Positions 10,977 to 22,138 of a stretch of DNA of 40,782 bases are shown here, piece by piece. Position 1 is the first letter of the stretch. Each line of letters opens with the position of its first letter. The DNA lies in contig JABBCA010000084.1 in the NCBI GenBank assembly GCA_018607135.1, forward strand, positions 1-40,782, written 5' to 3'. This stretch comes from Opitutales bacterium (GTDB taxonomy: Bacteria > Verrucomicrobiota > Verrucomicrobiia > Opitutales > Coraliomargaritaceae). A program made the position numbers and the translations under genes. The notes beneath the pieces were generated by a model, which was given only the letters and a program-made list of their open reading frames with translations, was not told where the DNA came from and did not search any database.

Positions 10977-11759
10977 CTACCAGCTCACACGCAAACCATC
11001 ATAGGCTAAACGCACATTATCAGGTAGTGCATTTTCCGTAGTCTCGTGATCTACCATGTAGGTCATGTGCGTGAGAAAAGAAATCTGCGCACCCATTTCA
11101 ACGGCAGTCTGCGCGGCTTCATCAACGGTCATGTGCGACGGATGCGGATTTGGTCGCAAACCATCAAGCACTACAACATCCGCCTCTTCGGCGATCAGGC
11201 GAGCTTCCTCACCAACCTCTTTACAATCAGTAAAGTAAGCCAGTTTCTTACCGGTATCATTCTCTGTGAAGACCAAACCCAATACCTCCATGGGGCCATG
11301 AGGTAAGACCACGGACTCAATCAAACCACCAGGCACTTCAAGCTCTTTGGGCATTTCATTCAATTGAAATGCTGGATACCCCTTCACTACAGGTTTGTCC
11401 ATAATCGCATAAGGAAAAATTTCACGAATACGCTGTAAACCCTGCACACTGCTATAAACTGGTAAAGCAAGCCCACCTTTCAAATCGCAAAAACGGCGTA
11501 AATCATCCATACCTAAAATATGATCGGCATGAGGATGCGTTAAAATGAACGCATCAATTTGCTGAATGCCATTTTGGATACACTGCATTCGGAACTCAGG
11601 CGCTGCGTCGACCTGAATGTGATACCCACCCATTTCGACATGAATTGAGGCGCGAGTCCTCCAATTCATTGGATTGTTTAAATCACAGCCTTCGCCCTCG
11701 GGTTGAGCAATCATCGGAACGCCCTGAGATGTGCCCGTGCCTAAAAATACTAATTCCAT
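10977..11759 (-). CDS. MBL-fold metallohydrolase (PhnP-like)
   Basis: 260 aa from ATG 11759. A longer TTG-started frame reaches 11813, but the family begins M-x-L-x-F-L-G-T-G-T-S-Q-G, which fits the internal ATG. Metal ligands are seen in THPHADHILGMDD; further His/Asp ligands lie in FTDCKEVG and FLTHMTYMVDH. This is the beta-lactamase-fold group containing PhnP cyclic phosphodiesterases and related hydrolases. The true substrate cannot be told from sequence, and no phosphonate lyase genes are nearby. The secreted phosphatase-family gene is 65 bases upstream on the same strand. Confidence 0.88.
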   Translation of the reverse strand: MELVFLGTGTSQGVPMIAQPEGEGCDLNNPMNWRTRASIHVEMGGYHIQVDAAPEFRMQCIQNGIQQIDAFILTHPHADHILGMDDLRRFCDLKGGLALPVYSSVQGLQRIREIFPYAIMDKPVVKGYPAFQLNEMPKELEVPGGLIESVVLPHGPMEVLGLVFTENDTGKKLAYFTDCKEVGEEARLIAEEADVVVLDGLRPNPHPSHMTVDEAAQTAVEMGAQISFLTHMTYMVDHETTENALPDNVRLAYDGLRVSW

Positions 11760-11824
11760 AATTTCGAGTAACTTGTCGCACATTTCGCCTCTGGCAACTG
11801 AGTATCGCCACAATAGAGGGATTT

Positions 11825-12724
11825 CTACTTCTCTTTAAAAACCAAGTCCATGTAAACCATGCGGTGATCACTGCCTACCTGCTTCAAATCCTGATCTACA
11901 ATCGTGCCCTGGCCGTTCTTAATAAACTCCATCATGCTTGGAGAGGCCACAAATCCATCTACCGTTTGATACATCGAATGTTTTTTGTAGTAATAAGTCC
12001 ACTCCGCTCCTCGTGAATCAAAAGCTGGAACCATCGAACCAATTTCTAGTTTACCTCGCACGTAGAAACGTCGCAAGGGTGCACTCCTCGGAAACGCGTT
12101 AAAATCACCGGCGATCAGGTAGTTAAATCGCTTTTGATCGATCGTGCGCTTCACAATCATGTTCCTACATGTTTCGGCTTCGCGTATTCTGCGCAGCCTC
12201 GCCTCGGGATCCTCCTTATCTTCTGTCCAACGACTTTTCAAATGCAGACCAAAGACAGTAAAGCGTTCGTTGTTCGACCCTATAAAGCTCACCTCAAGCA
12301 AGCCACGCTTTACACGCTCACGGCGATCCAAGTATTTAAAATCTAGATACTTATGTTTTTTCACTTCACTGGGTTGCAACATCGAAAGCATCGCAACGTG
12401 ACGCACTTGATCCGGTCCTGCCATATGCACCGCATAAGGATAATGCAGTCCCTCACGGTTCAAGTCCGAGCGCAACTCCTCCAAGAACTCAACACTTCCG
12501 ATCTCCTGCAGGACTAAGATATCTGGACGCACGTCCAAAATAACCTCTCGAACCACCGTTTTTTCGACTTCTGGTTTCGGATACATCGGACGCCAAGTAT
12601 TGCCCACTTGACGGTCAGTGATTACATAGTTTCGAACATTATAGGTAGCGATGCGAACTTCAGCGGCTTGCAGCCCGCAAGCGAGCAAACCAATCCAAAT
12701 CCACTGTATGCCAAATACCTTCAA
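11825..12724 (-). CDS. Secreted endonuclease/exonuclease/phosphatase family protein
   Basis: 299 aa with a TTG start. An N-terminal signal peptide (IWIGLLACGLQA) makes it an exported protein. EEP-fold motifs in order are RIATYNVRNY, LVLQEIG (metal-binding Glu), GLHLKSRW, AGDFNAFP and the terminal GSDHRMVYMDL (catalytic Asp-His). Members hydrolyse phosphodiesters of nucleic acids or phospholipids; a role in scavenging extracellular DNA or phosphate is inference. No ATG fits the frame before the signal peptide, which supports the TTG start. Confidence 0.87.
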   Translation of the reverse strand: MKVFGIQWIWIGLLACGLQAAEVRIATYNVRNYVITDRQVGNTWRPMYPKPEVEKTVVREVILDVRPDILVLQEIGSVEFLEELRSDLNREGLHYPYAVHMAGPDQVRHVAMLSMLQPSEVKKHKYLDFKYLDRRERVKRGLLEVSFIGSNNERFTVFGLHLKSRWTEDKEDPEARLRRIREAETCRNMIVKRTIDQKRFNYLIAGDFNAFPRSAPLRRFYVRGKLEIGSMVPAFDSRGAEWTYYYKKHSMYQTVDGFVASPSMMEFIKNGQGTIVDQDLKQVGSDHRMVYMDLVFKEK

Positions 12725-12763
12725 AGCTATAACACACTAACTGGCTTTCAAGAAAAGACCACC

Positions 12764-14017
12764 TCAATCCTGCGAGTCCATAGATGCTTCACGCTCCAAC
12801 AACGTCGGATGTGAATAATAAAAGCTGCTATAGATTGGATGTGGCGTCAAATTGCTCAAATTTTCCTTGTGTAGTTTGCGTAATGCACGGCTCAAAGGCG
12901 CAGCACTCCCCATCGCATCCTTGGCAAATGCATCCGCTTCATACTCATGCTTGCGAGACAAGCGACTCGTCAATGGTGAAAGCCAGAAGGTCAGTAGACC
13001 ACTGAGCAGCATAAACAAAAGCAACACAGGCACAATATAGGTTGCGTCGGCTGCATTGAATAAAAAAGCCTCCGCCAACCAAGTTCCATTAGCGAGCCAA
13101 CCTAACAAAGCAAACATGCCGAGTGTGCTCAATCCAGACATCGCGATCATTTTCGGAATGTGGCCAAGTTTGTAGTGGCCGATCTCATGCGCGAGCACTG
13201 CCTCCAACTCCTCCTCATCCATTTGCTTAATCAATGTGTCGTATAGCACGATTCGGCGAAAGCGCCCAAAACCCGCAAAATACGCATTGGAGTGTCCAGA
13301 GCGTTTACTACCATCTACCACCAGAATGGTCTGCGCCTGAAAACCGGTGCGATCCGACAAGGCAAAGAGTCGATCTTTCAAGCTACCCTCTTCCAAAGGC
13401 TCAAACTTGTTAAACAGAGGCATAATAAACATGGGATAAGCAACCACCATGACTAATTGAAAGATGAAGAAGACCGAAAAGCCCCATACCCACCATAATG
13501 AGCCAGCAGCATCTACCAGGAAGATCAACAACGCCAAAAGCGGAAACCCAATGATGAAGCCCACGATCATTCCCTTAATTTTATCCACAATCCACAACTT
13601 TAAGGTGCTCTTATTGAAGCCGAAACGTTCCTCCAATTTAAAAGTGCTCCACCAATCAAAAGGCAGCCCGGGAATGCCTAGAATCACTCCAATCGCAAAC
13701 AACACGCACGCCTGCCCCCAAACCCCATAGCCTAGCGCTCCACTCAAACTGCTATACAACCATGGCAAAAAACCGAGTAACAGGACCGATGCGAGCACCA
13801 AACTATCGTAGACCTCATTCAAAATACCGAACCGTGTTTTCGCGAGTGTGTATTCGATTGATTTTTGATAGGTAGGCTGATCAATAAAGTCCTTAAATGC
13901 CTCTGGAACCTCAGCTGACTGATCGCGTGCATGACGCATGTTCATACAGTCCAGAATAATACCCGTAACGAGCTTCAAAACCAATAGGCCAACGAAAATA
14001 ATAAGAATGGTATTCAT
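12764..14017 (-). CDS. M48 family metalloprotease (Ste24/CAAX prenyl protease type)
   Basis: 417 aa integral membrane zinc protease. Several membrane segments (about 3-22, 70-92, 98-118, 150-172, 178-200) precede the catalytic HEIGH at 277-281. The distal glutamate and [11 protein letters not shown] region follow near the C-terminal end, as in Ste24. The frame extends upstream to ATG 14089, but that 24-residue addition is polar and unlike the family; ATG 14017 leads directly into the first membrane helix. The probable role is envelope protein quality control or processing. It diverges from parE. Confidence 0.92.
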   Translation of the reverse strand: MNTILIIFVGLLVLKLVTGIILDCMNMRHARDQSAEVPEAFKDFIDQPTYQKSIEYTLAKTRFGILNEVYDSLVLASVLLLGFLPWLYSSLSGALGYGVWGQACVLFAIGVILGIPGLPFDWWSTFKLEERFGFNKSTLKLWIVDKIKGMIVGFIIGFPLLALLIFLVDAAGSLWWVWGFSVFFIFQLVMVVAYPMFIMPLFNKFEPLEEGSLKDRLFALSDRTGFQAQTILVVDGSKRSGHSNAYFAGFGRFRRIVLYDTLIKQMDEEELEAVLAHEIGHYKLGHIPKMIAMSGLSTLGMFALLGWLANGTWLAEAFLFNAADATYIVPVLLLFMLLSGLLTFWLSPLTSRLSRKHEYEADAFAKDAMGSAAPLSRALRKLHKENLSNLTPHPIYSSFYYSHPTLLEREASMDSQD

Positions 14018-14198
14018 GTGAAAGGCGCCTAAAACACAGGCATTCTCGGCATGGGTAAAGCAAATCTTTGTTAATAGCGACTCGGACATTCTGGCCTGAT
14101 AGCTGAGCTAGCAGAAATACGACGCCTGTCAGAGTAGTGGCTGACCGACTCCTGTGCCGCTTAATCAGTGGCAAACTCGAAAATTTCTAAAATTCGAT

Positions 14199-14226
14199 GT
14201 TGGACGATCGACGATCGACGTTCAAC
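14199..14226. repeat. Period-7 repeat and hairpin before parE
   Basis: Three 7-base units GACGATC, GACGATC, GACGTTC (14203-14223), enclosed by GTTGGACG at the left and CGTTCAAC at the right. The ends pair with one G-T. It lies 56 bases before the parE ATG, in the divergent space between the M48 protease and parE. It might be an expression element or a dispersed repeat. Confidence 0.6.
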
Positions 14227-14281
14227 TTACACTCGGTATCGCTGTTACCCATCTTTTAACTTTCATTCCCCCACACAATAC

Positions 14282-16135
<1,854 letters not shown>

Positions 16136-16217
16136 CCAAGCAATGAGTGAGGCACTTGTCGGTTCCTCTTCGACGAGACTGTCACTAGGACGAAATTCGT
16201 GGTCTTTAACTTGAAGC

Positions 16218-16694
16218 CTAATACTCAACTGCTGTTCGGCGCGGCTTCTTGAGAACAGTGTAGTCTGCATCGTTCACTTTAGCCGTGTAGAAATACATTC
16301 GTTCATAGCTTTTATTTTCTAAAATTCCTTGAAAATGTAATAGTTCCTCTAAGTTCGCGAATGTCATTTTCTTTTGAAAGACACCTTGCGATGATTTCCC
16401 GCTAATCAAAACGAAATGCTGTTGGCTCTGCTGTGACTGGCCATACATCACCAACTCGATGAAGATGGACTCTATCTGAGAACCATTATCTCCCAAGTAT
16501 ATGTTAGGGTAATCTAGATTGAAAGGGTATTGTCTCACTACTTGCGGCGCAGGTGGCGGAGTCGGCGCAGGAGGCTGAGGTTGCTCCGCAGGCGGTGCTA
16601 AAATGCCCCGCACTAGACTTCGAAAAGCATCATCATCGGCGAATAGCGAAAATGGTAACACACAGCAGACTGCAGTAAGAATACGTTTGTTCAT
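16218..16694 (-). CDS. Secreted proline-rich hypothetical protein
   Basis: 158 aa. Signal peptide 1-19 (hydrophobic core, cleavage after LFA). A Pro/Ala-rich linker PPAEQPQPPAPTPPPAP occupies about 34-50, then a roughly 100-residue domain with alternating hydrophobic residues suggestive of beta structure (IESIFIELVMYG; QHFVLISG). I do not recognise a family. The linker suggests a periplasmic or surface domain held away from a membrane or partner. Start ATG 16694; the gene converges with parE with an 82-base gap that shows no clear terminator. Confidence 0.7.
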   Translation of the reverse strand: MNKRILTAVCCVLPFSLFADDDAFRSLVRGILAPPAEQPQPPAPTPPPAPQVVRQYPFNLDYPNIYLGDNGSQIESIFIELVMYGQSQQSQQHFVLISGKSSQGVFQKKMTFANLEELLHFQGILENKSYERMYFYTAKVNDADYTVLKKPRRTAVEY

Positions 16695-16833
16695 GCTATA
16701 GACTTATAATCACTCTCGGCTTTAGCGCTAGAAAAAAGCAACCAGTCTAATGACAGATCTCTAAAGAATGCCGCAGCAACCTGCCCAGGGTAAACTCATG
16801 AATTTATCTTGTGCGCAAACACTCTTGGAAAGA

Positions 16834-17328
16834 TCAACCTTCACGATAGAAGACGTGGGCTCCAATCCGAGTGGTAAACACCATTTGTTCGCGCCAACTC
16901 TTGGGCGGGTGAATGCAATAATGAGTCGCACCACCAGTGTTATCCACTCCCAACTTTCCCTCGCAATAAGCATCCACTAGCCCTAAAGCATACTCCCAAG
17001 TGCGATCCTTCCTTGCACGTGCAATCGCAGGGCCATAATCTGGATGCGGTTGAGAAGTAATCGCGTTTAAGCAGGAAAACGCCTTTTTACGAGCCACTTG
17101 AGACAACGCAAATTCTGGATTCCCCTTGGCTCGATTATTAATCACATGCAGCACTGCCTGCATCCCTGCTTCCCCCTGACACGCTGCTTCGAGCACCAAA
17201 ACGCTGGCAATGATCTGCCGTTCGTAGCTAGTCACTTCGCCATTCAACTTAGGGCAGCTCAACAGCAACAGCGCTACGAATACACGTAGACAATGTCTGT
17301 TGAGAAAATTGAAGCGACTTGGACTCAT
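16834..17328 (-). CDS. SleB-type cell wall hydrolase (Hydrolase_2)
   Basis: 164 aa from ATG 17328; an in-frame ATG at 17397 would add 23 residues. From 17328 the protein opens with RHCLRVFVALLLLSC, a plausible signal or lipoprotein-like export sequence. The catalytic domain begins at VLEAACQGEAG, the position of the active-site Glu in SleB/CwlJ-like lytic transglycosylases. It ends with DNTGGATHYCIHPPKSW, the usual GA.h(Y/F) motif. In a non-sporing Gram-negative this would cleave peptidoglycan during growth or remodelling. The RlmI-like gene is upstream on the same strand. Confidence 0.82.
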   Translation of the reverse strand: MSPSRFNFLNRHCLRVFVALLLLSCPKLNGEVTSYERQIIASVLVLEAACQGEAGMQAVLHVINNRAKGNPEFALSQVARKKAFSCLNAITSQPHPDYGPAIARARKDRTWEYALGLVDAYCEGKLGVDNTGGATHYCIHPPKSWREQMVFTTRIGAHVFYREG

Positions 17329-17482
17329 AATTAAAAACGGGGAGAAAAGAGTCCTTCGAATAAATACCAAGACAAGGCTATAAGATCTGAAAGCCATTCT
17401 TTAACAATACCCTTACAGGTTGTTCACCTATAATAAGCTTCATTGGTTGAGCGACACTGTGGTGCTCAAATTAGTGGTGGGA

Positions 17483-18631
17483 TTACTCCACTTGAAGGAT
17501 GAGTCCTTTCAAATAATTACTCTCGGGCAGATTCAGTAAAGTCGGAAAATCAAATGGCTGACCAGTGCGGGCAAATATTCGACCTTCGCGCCCCGCAAGC
17601 GCTGCTGCCGATGCAATTAGCCGTTCAAAAGCATCTAGATTGACTGAAGCTGAACGCGCATAGGTCGCCAAGATTCCGCCGCTTGGTAAACAGCGAAACG
17701 CATCGACGTGCAGAGCACGTAGTGCCTCAAAGTCCCGTGCTTCAACCGATGGCGGGTCCAAAATAACACAATCAAAGTCGCCAACTTCACGCTCAGCTAG
17801 GAACGCTGCGGCATCACAATCCATCGATTCAATAAAACAATCATTCTTCTGTGCATGCGCGCCAATCGCTTTCACGCAGTCTTCAGAGAGATCCAAAGCC
17901 ACCACATGCTCAGCTCCTCCACGCAGTGCATGAAGTGCAAATCCTCCTGCATGCGCATATGCATCCAGCACACAACGCCCCTCACAGAGACTACCCACTA
18001 GTAAATGCTGCTCACGCTGATCGAGGAAGACCTGCGGCTTGTCTGGATTGAGAAAATCCACCCGATACGCCACCGCATCGATCTCGACCCATCGCCCCTT
18101 CAAGTTGTGACCAGTCAAAGTCGTGACGGTGCGCTCTAAAGCAAATGCTGACCTTGCGCTCACATGATTTAGAAAGACAATCTCTTGTGGCTGGCAGGCC
18201 TCTTTTAATAGATCGGCAATCAACTCCAGATGTTGATCCACCGCAGCAGTCTCAGCCGTAATCGTCAAAATCTGCTCATACTGCTCCACGATCAGTCCTG
18301 GTAAATAATCCGCATCTGAATGAATCAAGCGTTGGCAGCCCTCTTCACCGCGCCGCCCCAAGGCTTCATGAATTGCAGAAGCGAGATAAGCCTCTCCCCA
18401 TTCGACGCCTTCGGCAAAACTATAACGCCGCCATGCCCCAACAGGATCGCGTGGATCATAAATACCACAACCGTAGACATGGCCTTGTGCGTCCTGCAAC
18501 TCAACTGCAGTCGCTGGAGCGATCGAATCGTCTACAATGATATCAGCGAGCTGCACCCAAGGGTGTCCCGAGTTTTCGAACGATGCTGCAGTCTGCAACA
18601 CGGCGATGGGCTCTCCTGTAAATGAATCCAT
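17483..18631 (-). CDS. RlmI-like class I SAM-dependent rRNA methyltransferase
   Basis: 382 aa. A PUA-like N-terminal domain (VQLADIIVDDS...GCGIYDP), then an EEHEE-type central segment with FLNPDKPQVFLDQR, then a Rossmann methyltransferase with SAM motif VLDAYAHAGGFALHAL (221-236), acidic VVALDLSE, and motif IV ILDPPSVE (290-297). The order matches RlmI/YccW, the 23S rRNA m5C1962 enzyme. At the site of the RlmI catalytic cysteine (FSCSG) this protein reads TYARSAS with Arg326, so m5C chemistry is doubtful. It sits 12 bases after the LptF/G gene and is probably co-transcribed with it. Confidence 0.85.
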   Translation of the reverse strand: MDSFTGEPIAVLQTAASFENSGHPWVQLADIIVDDSIAPATAVELQDAQGHVYGCGIYDPRDPVGAWRRYSFAEGVEWGEAYLASAIHEALGRRGEEGCQRLIHSDADYLPGLIVEQYEQILTITAETAAVDQHLELIADLLKEACQPQEIVFLNHVSARSAFALERTVTTLTGHNLKGRWVEIDAVAYRVDFLNPDKPQVFLDQREQHLLVGSLCEGRCVLDAYAHAGGFALHALRGGAEHVVALDLSEDCVKAIGAHAQKNDCFIESMDCDAAAFLAEREVGDFDCVILDPPSVEARDFEALRALHVDAFRCLPSGGILATYARSASVNLDAFERLIASAAALAGREGRIFARTGQPFDFPTLLNLPESNYLKGLILQVE

Positions 18632-18643
18632 AATTTAAAGACA

Positions 18644-19756
18644 CTAACGTGCTTTGCGGAAAAGCTGCACAGCCATACCCAACATAATAATATTCGGCAA
18701 CCATGCCGCGAGAAGAGCAGAGATGATTTGTCGCTCACCTAAAATGGACGCCACACTGACTAAGACATAGAAGAAAGCGAAGAATCCCATACATTTTGAG
18801 ACGCCTATCATCGGATTGGTGCGCACACCCGATACCGCAAAAGGCACTGCGATACCCACCACGACTAGACAACTAAAGGGAACCGCAAGTAAAGAGAAGT
18901 AGCGCACCAAATAAGCATGCACCTTCGGGTTCTCCTCTGGAGGAATCAACTCAATGATCTCACGTAGCTCAAAAAGCGAGAGCTCTTTAGGTTTTTTGTG
19001 CAGCGCAAGCATCAAATTTGGATCCTCATTAAAATCTTCAAAAGTCTTTTCTTTAAATGGCAATGCACGTAGCAAGTCGCCCGTCTCGGAGTCGAACAAA
19101 AGCTCTCGCCCATCGACAAACACCCATTGCCCCTGAGTGTTGTCATAATACGCCTCACTCGCGGAAATTCGGGCGGTTTCCACACCACCTGATTCCGACC
19201 GTTGATAAACATTCACACCGGATCCAAGCCAAGTAATTTCACTAAAGCGATTCATGAACCAGAGGCGCCCTTGCTTGCGATTGTCAAAACCTAGGTTGTG
19301 AATCAAACCGATGTTGGAACCTTCGACTCCCTGTTCTGAGGCGAGCTCTAAGTTCTCGATGAATGTGCGCGACTGCTCGACCGACTTAGGCACCACCGAT
19401 GCCGTTAAATAAAGCAACAACAAGGAAAGCACAAGCCCAGCACCCCAGAGTGATCGACTGATGCGAAAGAGACTCGCACCCGTAGCCCGCATCGCAATGA
19501 CTTCATTATTTCGATGCAAGGTGCCCAAGGAAAACAACAACGAAACCAAGAAGGCTATCGGTAAGATAGCAGGCAAATAAGTGGGTAATGCCAGAGCGTA
19601 GTAAAAGCAAATCTGCCCGACACTCGCATGATACTCCAATAGATCGGGCAATGAATCATACATGTTTTGCAAAATAAGAATGCCGACGATCACGCCCAGC
19701 GTAAGCGCAAAGCCCACCGCCCATTCTTTCAAAACATACCGATCAATTAGTGACAT
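18644..19756 (-). CDS. LptF/LptG family permease (YjgP/YjgQ)
   Basis: 370 aa inner-membrane component of the LPS exporter LptB2FG. Three N-terminal helices (about 14-32, 50-75, 98-120), a periplasmic beta-jellyroll domain of about 150 residues, then three C-terminal helices (about 283-365). The family motif is visible in SLGTLHRNNEVIAMRATG. LptF and LptG cannot be told apart with certainty; only one is present, so the partner must be elsewhere. Start ATG 19756, opening M-S-L-I-D-R-Y-V-L-K-E as usual. It diverges from the NSS transporter with 97 bases between starts. Confidence 0.92.
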   Translation of the reverse strand: MSLIDRYVLKEWAVGFALTLGVIVGILILQNMYDSLPDLLEYHASVGQICFYYALALPTYLPAILPIAFLVSLLFSLGTLHRNNEVIAMRATGASLFRISRSLWGAGLVLSLLLLYLTASVVPKSVEQSRTFIENLELASEQGVEGSNIGLIHNLGFDNRKQGRLWFMNRFSEITWLGSGVNVYQRSESGGVETARISASEAYYDNTQGQWVFVDGRELLFDSETGDLLRALPFKEKTFEDFNEDPNLMLALHKKPKELSLFELREIIELIPPEENPKVHAYLVRYFSLLAVPFSCLVVVGIAVPFAVSGVRTNPMIGVSKCMGFFAFFYVLVSVASILGERQIISALLAAWLPNIIMLGMAVQLFRKAR

Positions 19757-19853
19757 ACCTTGTTCTACGACACCCTTGTGGGTAAAGTCACTCAGTTTGC
19801 GCAGATTTTTTTGCTGGCATGACGGTTCAGCTGGTCGCTAGATAGACCCCAGC

Positions 19854-21578
19854 ATGGTTAAACGCATCAAAGAATCTTGGAACTCCCGCTTAGGAGTCAT
19901 TCTCGCAGTTGCCGGTAGCGCCGTAGGTCTAGGCAACTTCCTTCGATTTCCAGGCCAAGCAGCCGAATACGGCGGTGGCGCTTTCATGATCGCCTACTTC
20001 ATCTCATTCTTGCTTATTGGATTGCCGATTTGCTGGGCGGAATGGACCATGGGGCGCATGGGGGGCCAAGCAGGCTTCAACTCTTCACCTGGTATTTTTA
20101 ACTACATCACGCGTAAGCCTACATTCAAATATCTCGGAGTCATCGGCGTGTTGATTCCAGTGATCATTTACATGTATTACGTCTACATCGAGGCATGGTG
20201 CTTGGGCTATGCAGTGAACTTTCTAGCTGGAAATATGAACTTTGAAGATGTCGGGCAAGCGGGTCACTTCTGGGGGAAGTTCATTGGTATTGAAGCCGAC
20301 GGTAGCGCTCTCGGGTTTGGGCTGAAGCAAGTCGGATTTTATCTGATTCTTGTTTTTATTTTAAATTTTGTGCTGATTTATCGTGGCATCTCTAAGGGAA
20401 TCGAACTCTTTTGCCGTTATGCGATGCCGACCTTGGTGGTGATCGCATTCATCATTTTACTGCGAGTCCTCACACTTGGAACACCCGACGCAAACCACCC
20501 AGCACGCAATGTCTCCAACGGGCTAGGCTTTATGTGGAATCCCGTGAAACATGTAGTCGAACATAAGAACGAAATAGGCGATTGGATTGTAGAAAAAGAG
20601 GTTGTCGATGCGGGTCAACTTGAAGCCGCTGAAACCGCTGCCATTGCGGATGAAACTATGCGTGTGCGGCACATATCTGTTAAGGAACAGCTCTTCAATC
20701 CTCAGCTCTGGCTCGCTGCGGCGGGTCAAATTTTCTTCTCACTTTCAGTAGGATTTGGCGTCATCATTACTTACTCTAGCTACCTCTCTAAAAAAGACGA
20801 TGTCGTGCTCAGCGGTCTTGCCGCCACCAGTGCGAATGAATTTTGTGAGGTTGCGCTGGGTGGCCTGATCACCCTGCCAGCCGCAGTAACCTTTCTCGGA
20901 GTTGCTGGCGTTGCTGGCATGGGAACCTTCGGGCTAGGCTTCAATGTCTTGCCCATGGTGTTTGCCAATATGGCCTTCGGAGCGACTTTTGGCTTCTTAT
21001 TCTTCTTCCTGCTATTTCTTGCTGCTGTGACTAGTTCGCTGTCAATGCTACAGCCAGGAATCGCATTCTTAGAAGAAGCCTTAAAAATCTCACGCAAGCA
21101 ATCGGTCGCTTTACTCGGACTAATTACTGCGGTGGGCTGTGGATTTGTGGTCTATTTCAGCGCAGGAGTGAAAGCACTCGACACCATGGATTTCTGGGTA
21201 GGCACTTTCTTAATCTTCGTGCTCTCAACGATACAAATCATCATTTTCGGTTGGATCATCGGTGTTGATAAAGGCTTCAAGCTTGCGCATGAGGGTTCTG
21301 CAATTCGCATTCCTAGTATCTTCAAGTTTATTATGAAATGGGTCAGTCCCCTCTTCTTGATTGTCATCTTTGCACTCTGGGTTGCAGCTAATGTGTTTGG
21401 CATCGATTTTAGCACAGGTGAAGCTAACTACAGTAGTTATGTAAAGGATCTCTTCATCCAGCCGAATACAGTCGCATGGCTCAGCATTGCTCTCATCGGG
21501 ATTGTGGCAGCGCTGTTCGTCTTTATCGTCTCGTTAAACACAAACTATAAAACCCTCACCAAGGAGGATGTAAAATGA
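19854..21578 (+). CDS. Sodium-dependent transporter, NSS/SNF family
   Basis: 574 aa LeuT-fold symporter. The family signature is [23 protein letters not shown] (7-33). About 12 membrane segments are visible, including the unwound TM6 region [20 protein letters not shown]. It would import amino acids or related substrates with sodium. Odd feature: a hydrophilic stretch of about 50 residues at 231-281 (Glu/Asp/Ala-rich) sits just before TM6, where LeuT has a short loop. The stop overlaps the ATG of a tiny membrane-protein gene (ATGA), indicating a two-subunit MetPS-like system. Confidence 0.94.
   Translation: MVKRIKESWNSRLGVILAVAGSAVGLGNFLRFPGQAAEYGGGAFMIAYFISFLLIGLPICWAEWTMGRMGGQAGFNSSPGIFNYITRKPTFKYLGVIGVLIPVIIYMYYVYIEAWCLGYAVNFLAGNMNFEDVGQAGHFWGKFIGIEADGSALGFGLKQVGFYLILVFILNFVLIYRGISKGIELFCRYAMPTLVVIAFIILLRVLTLGTPDANHPARNVSNGLGFMWNPVKHVVEHKNEIGDWIVEKEVVDAGQLEAAETAAIADETMRVRHISVKEQLFNPQLWLAAAGQIFFSLSVGFGVIITYSSYLSKKDDVVLSGLAATSANEFCEVALGGLITLPAAVTFLGVAGVAGMGTFGLGFNVLPMVFANMAFGATFGFLFFFLLFLAAVTSSLSMLQPGIAFLEEALKISRKQSVALLGLITAVGCGFVVYFSAGVKALDTMDFWVGTFLIFVLSTIQIIIFGWIIGVDKGFKLAHEGSAIRIPSIFKFIMKWVSPLFLIVIFALWVAANVFGIDFSTGEANYSSYVKDLFIQPNTVAWLSIALIGIVAALFVFIVSLNTNYKTLTKEDVK
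21561..21567 (+). promoter_or_regulatory. Strong Shine-Dalgarno site for the MetS-like gene
   Basis: AAGGAGG, 7 bases before ATG 21575, inside the end of the transporter gene. It is the only textbook ribosome site I found ahead of a gene in this window and supports the overlapping start. Confidence 0.85.
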
Positions 21579-21718
21579 CAGTTTACGGTTGGTTAATTAT
21601 GGCGCTATCAGTTGGCTCAGTGAGCTGCCTCTTGGCATGGTGCGTCTTCAAAGTCTTCACTGTGCCCGAAGAATCGGAGCATGTGCACGGCTTCGAGCAA
21701 GAGACACCCGATGTTTAA
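21575..21718 (+). CDS. Small single-span membrane subunit (MetS-like) of the NSS transporter
   Basis: 47 aa, [18 protein letters not shown] at the N terminus, giving one membrane helix (about 4-28) and a short acidic cytoplasmic tail ending EQETPDV. The ATG overlaps the TGA of the transporter (ATGA) and is preceded by a full AAGGAGG. This matches the gene pair metP-metS of methionine/alanine NSS importers, where the small subunit is needed for transport. The substrate here is inferred only from this analogy. Confidence 0.85.
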   Translation: MTVYGWLIMALSVGSVSCLLAWCVFKVFTVPEESEHVHGFEQETPDV

Positions 21719-21727
21719 AGGCGCTCG

Positions 21728-22126
21728 TTAGATCCCAAACTCGGCTTTAAACGCGGCACTCCCAGCCTCAAACTCAGCACGTATGGGCGCGGCAGCAGAT
21801 GAGATGTCTCCGAGTGCACCACTATCGATGCTGTGCTCAATCGCTCGGTAAAAGGCTGCCAATCGAGCAAGGCCCAAGTTCCCAGCGCTTCCTGCAATGA
21901 AGTGCACAATTTTGCGCAGGTCAACCACTGCGTTTGCCATGCAGACCCGTTCCAGTTCAGCGAGCTTTGCGCGACTTTCTGAATCAAACAAATTAAACAG
22001 CTCACCAATCAAAGCCATCGATTCTTCTTCATCATCAATTAGTAGGAGCATCTCAATTTGTTCACGATCCATTACTGGCGTGTCTTGATCGAAAGCGACT
22101 ACAGAATATATGTGTGAATCTGACAT
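21728..22126 (-). CDS. Stand-alone Hpt (histidine phosphotransfer) domain protein
   Basis: 132 aa. An all-helical Hpt domain with the phosphoacceptor His75 in VHFIAGSAGNLGLARL, which fits the family pattern H-x-(I/L)-(K/A)-G-(S/A)-(S/A)-x-N-(L/I)-G. No kinase or receiver domain is attached, so it would relay phosphate between a hybrid kinase and a response regulator encoded elsewhere. It is the last gene of a minus-strand run, 12 bases after the glycosyltransferase, and its stop lies 9 bases from the MetS-like stop (convergent). Confidence 0.86.
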   Translation of the reverse strand: MSDSHIYSVVAFDQDTPVMDREQIEMLLLIDDEEESMALIGELFNLFDSESRAKLAELERVCMANAVVDLRKIVHFIAGSAGNLGLARLAAFYRAIEHSIDSGALGDISSAAAPIRAEFEAGSAAFKAEFGI

Positions 22127-22138
22127 AGTAAAGGGGCA

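Noticed and set aside
14168-14281. GTG start extending ParE by 38 residues
   Set aside because: The extension translates the heptamer repeat and lacks similarity to ParE; ATG 14282 leads into the conserved N terminus.
16834-17328. SleB-like hydrolase as a sign of sporulation
   Set aside because: Hydrolase_2 proteins are widespread in non-sporing bacteria and no sporulation gene is present.
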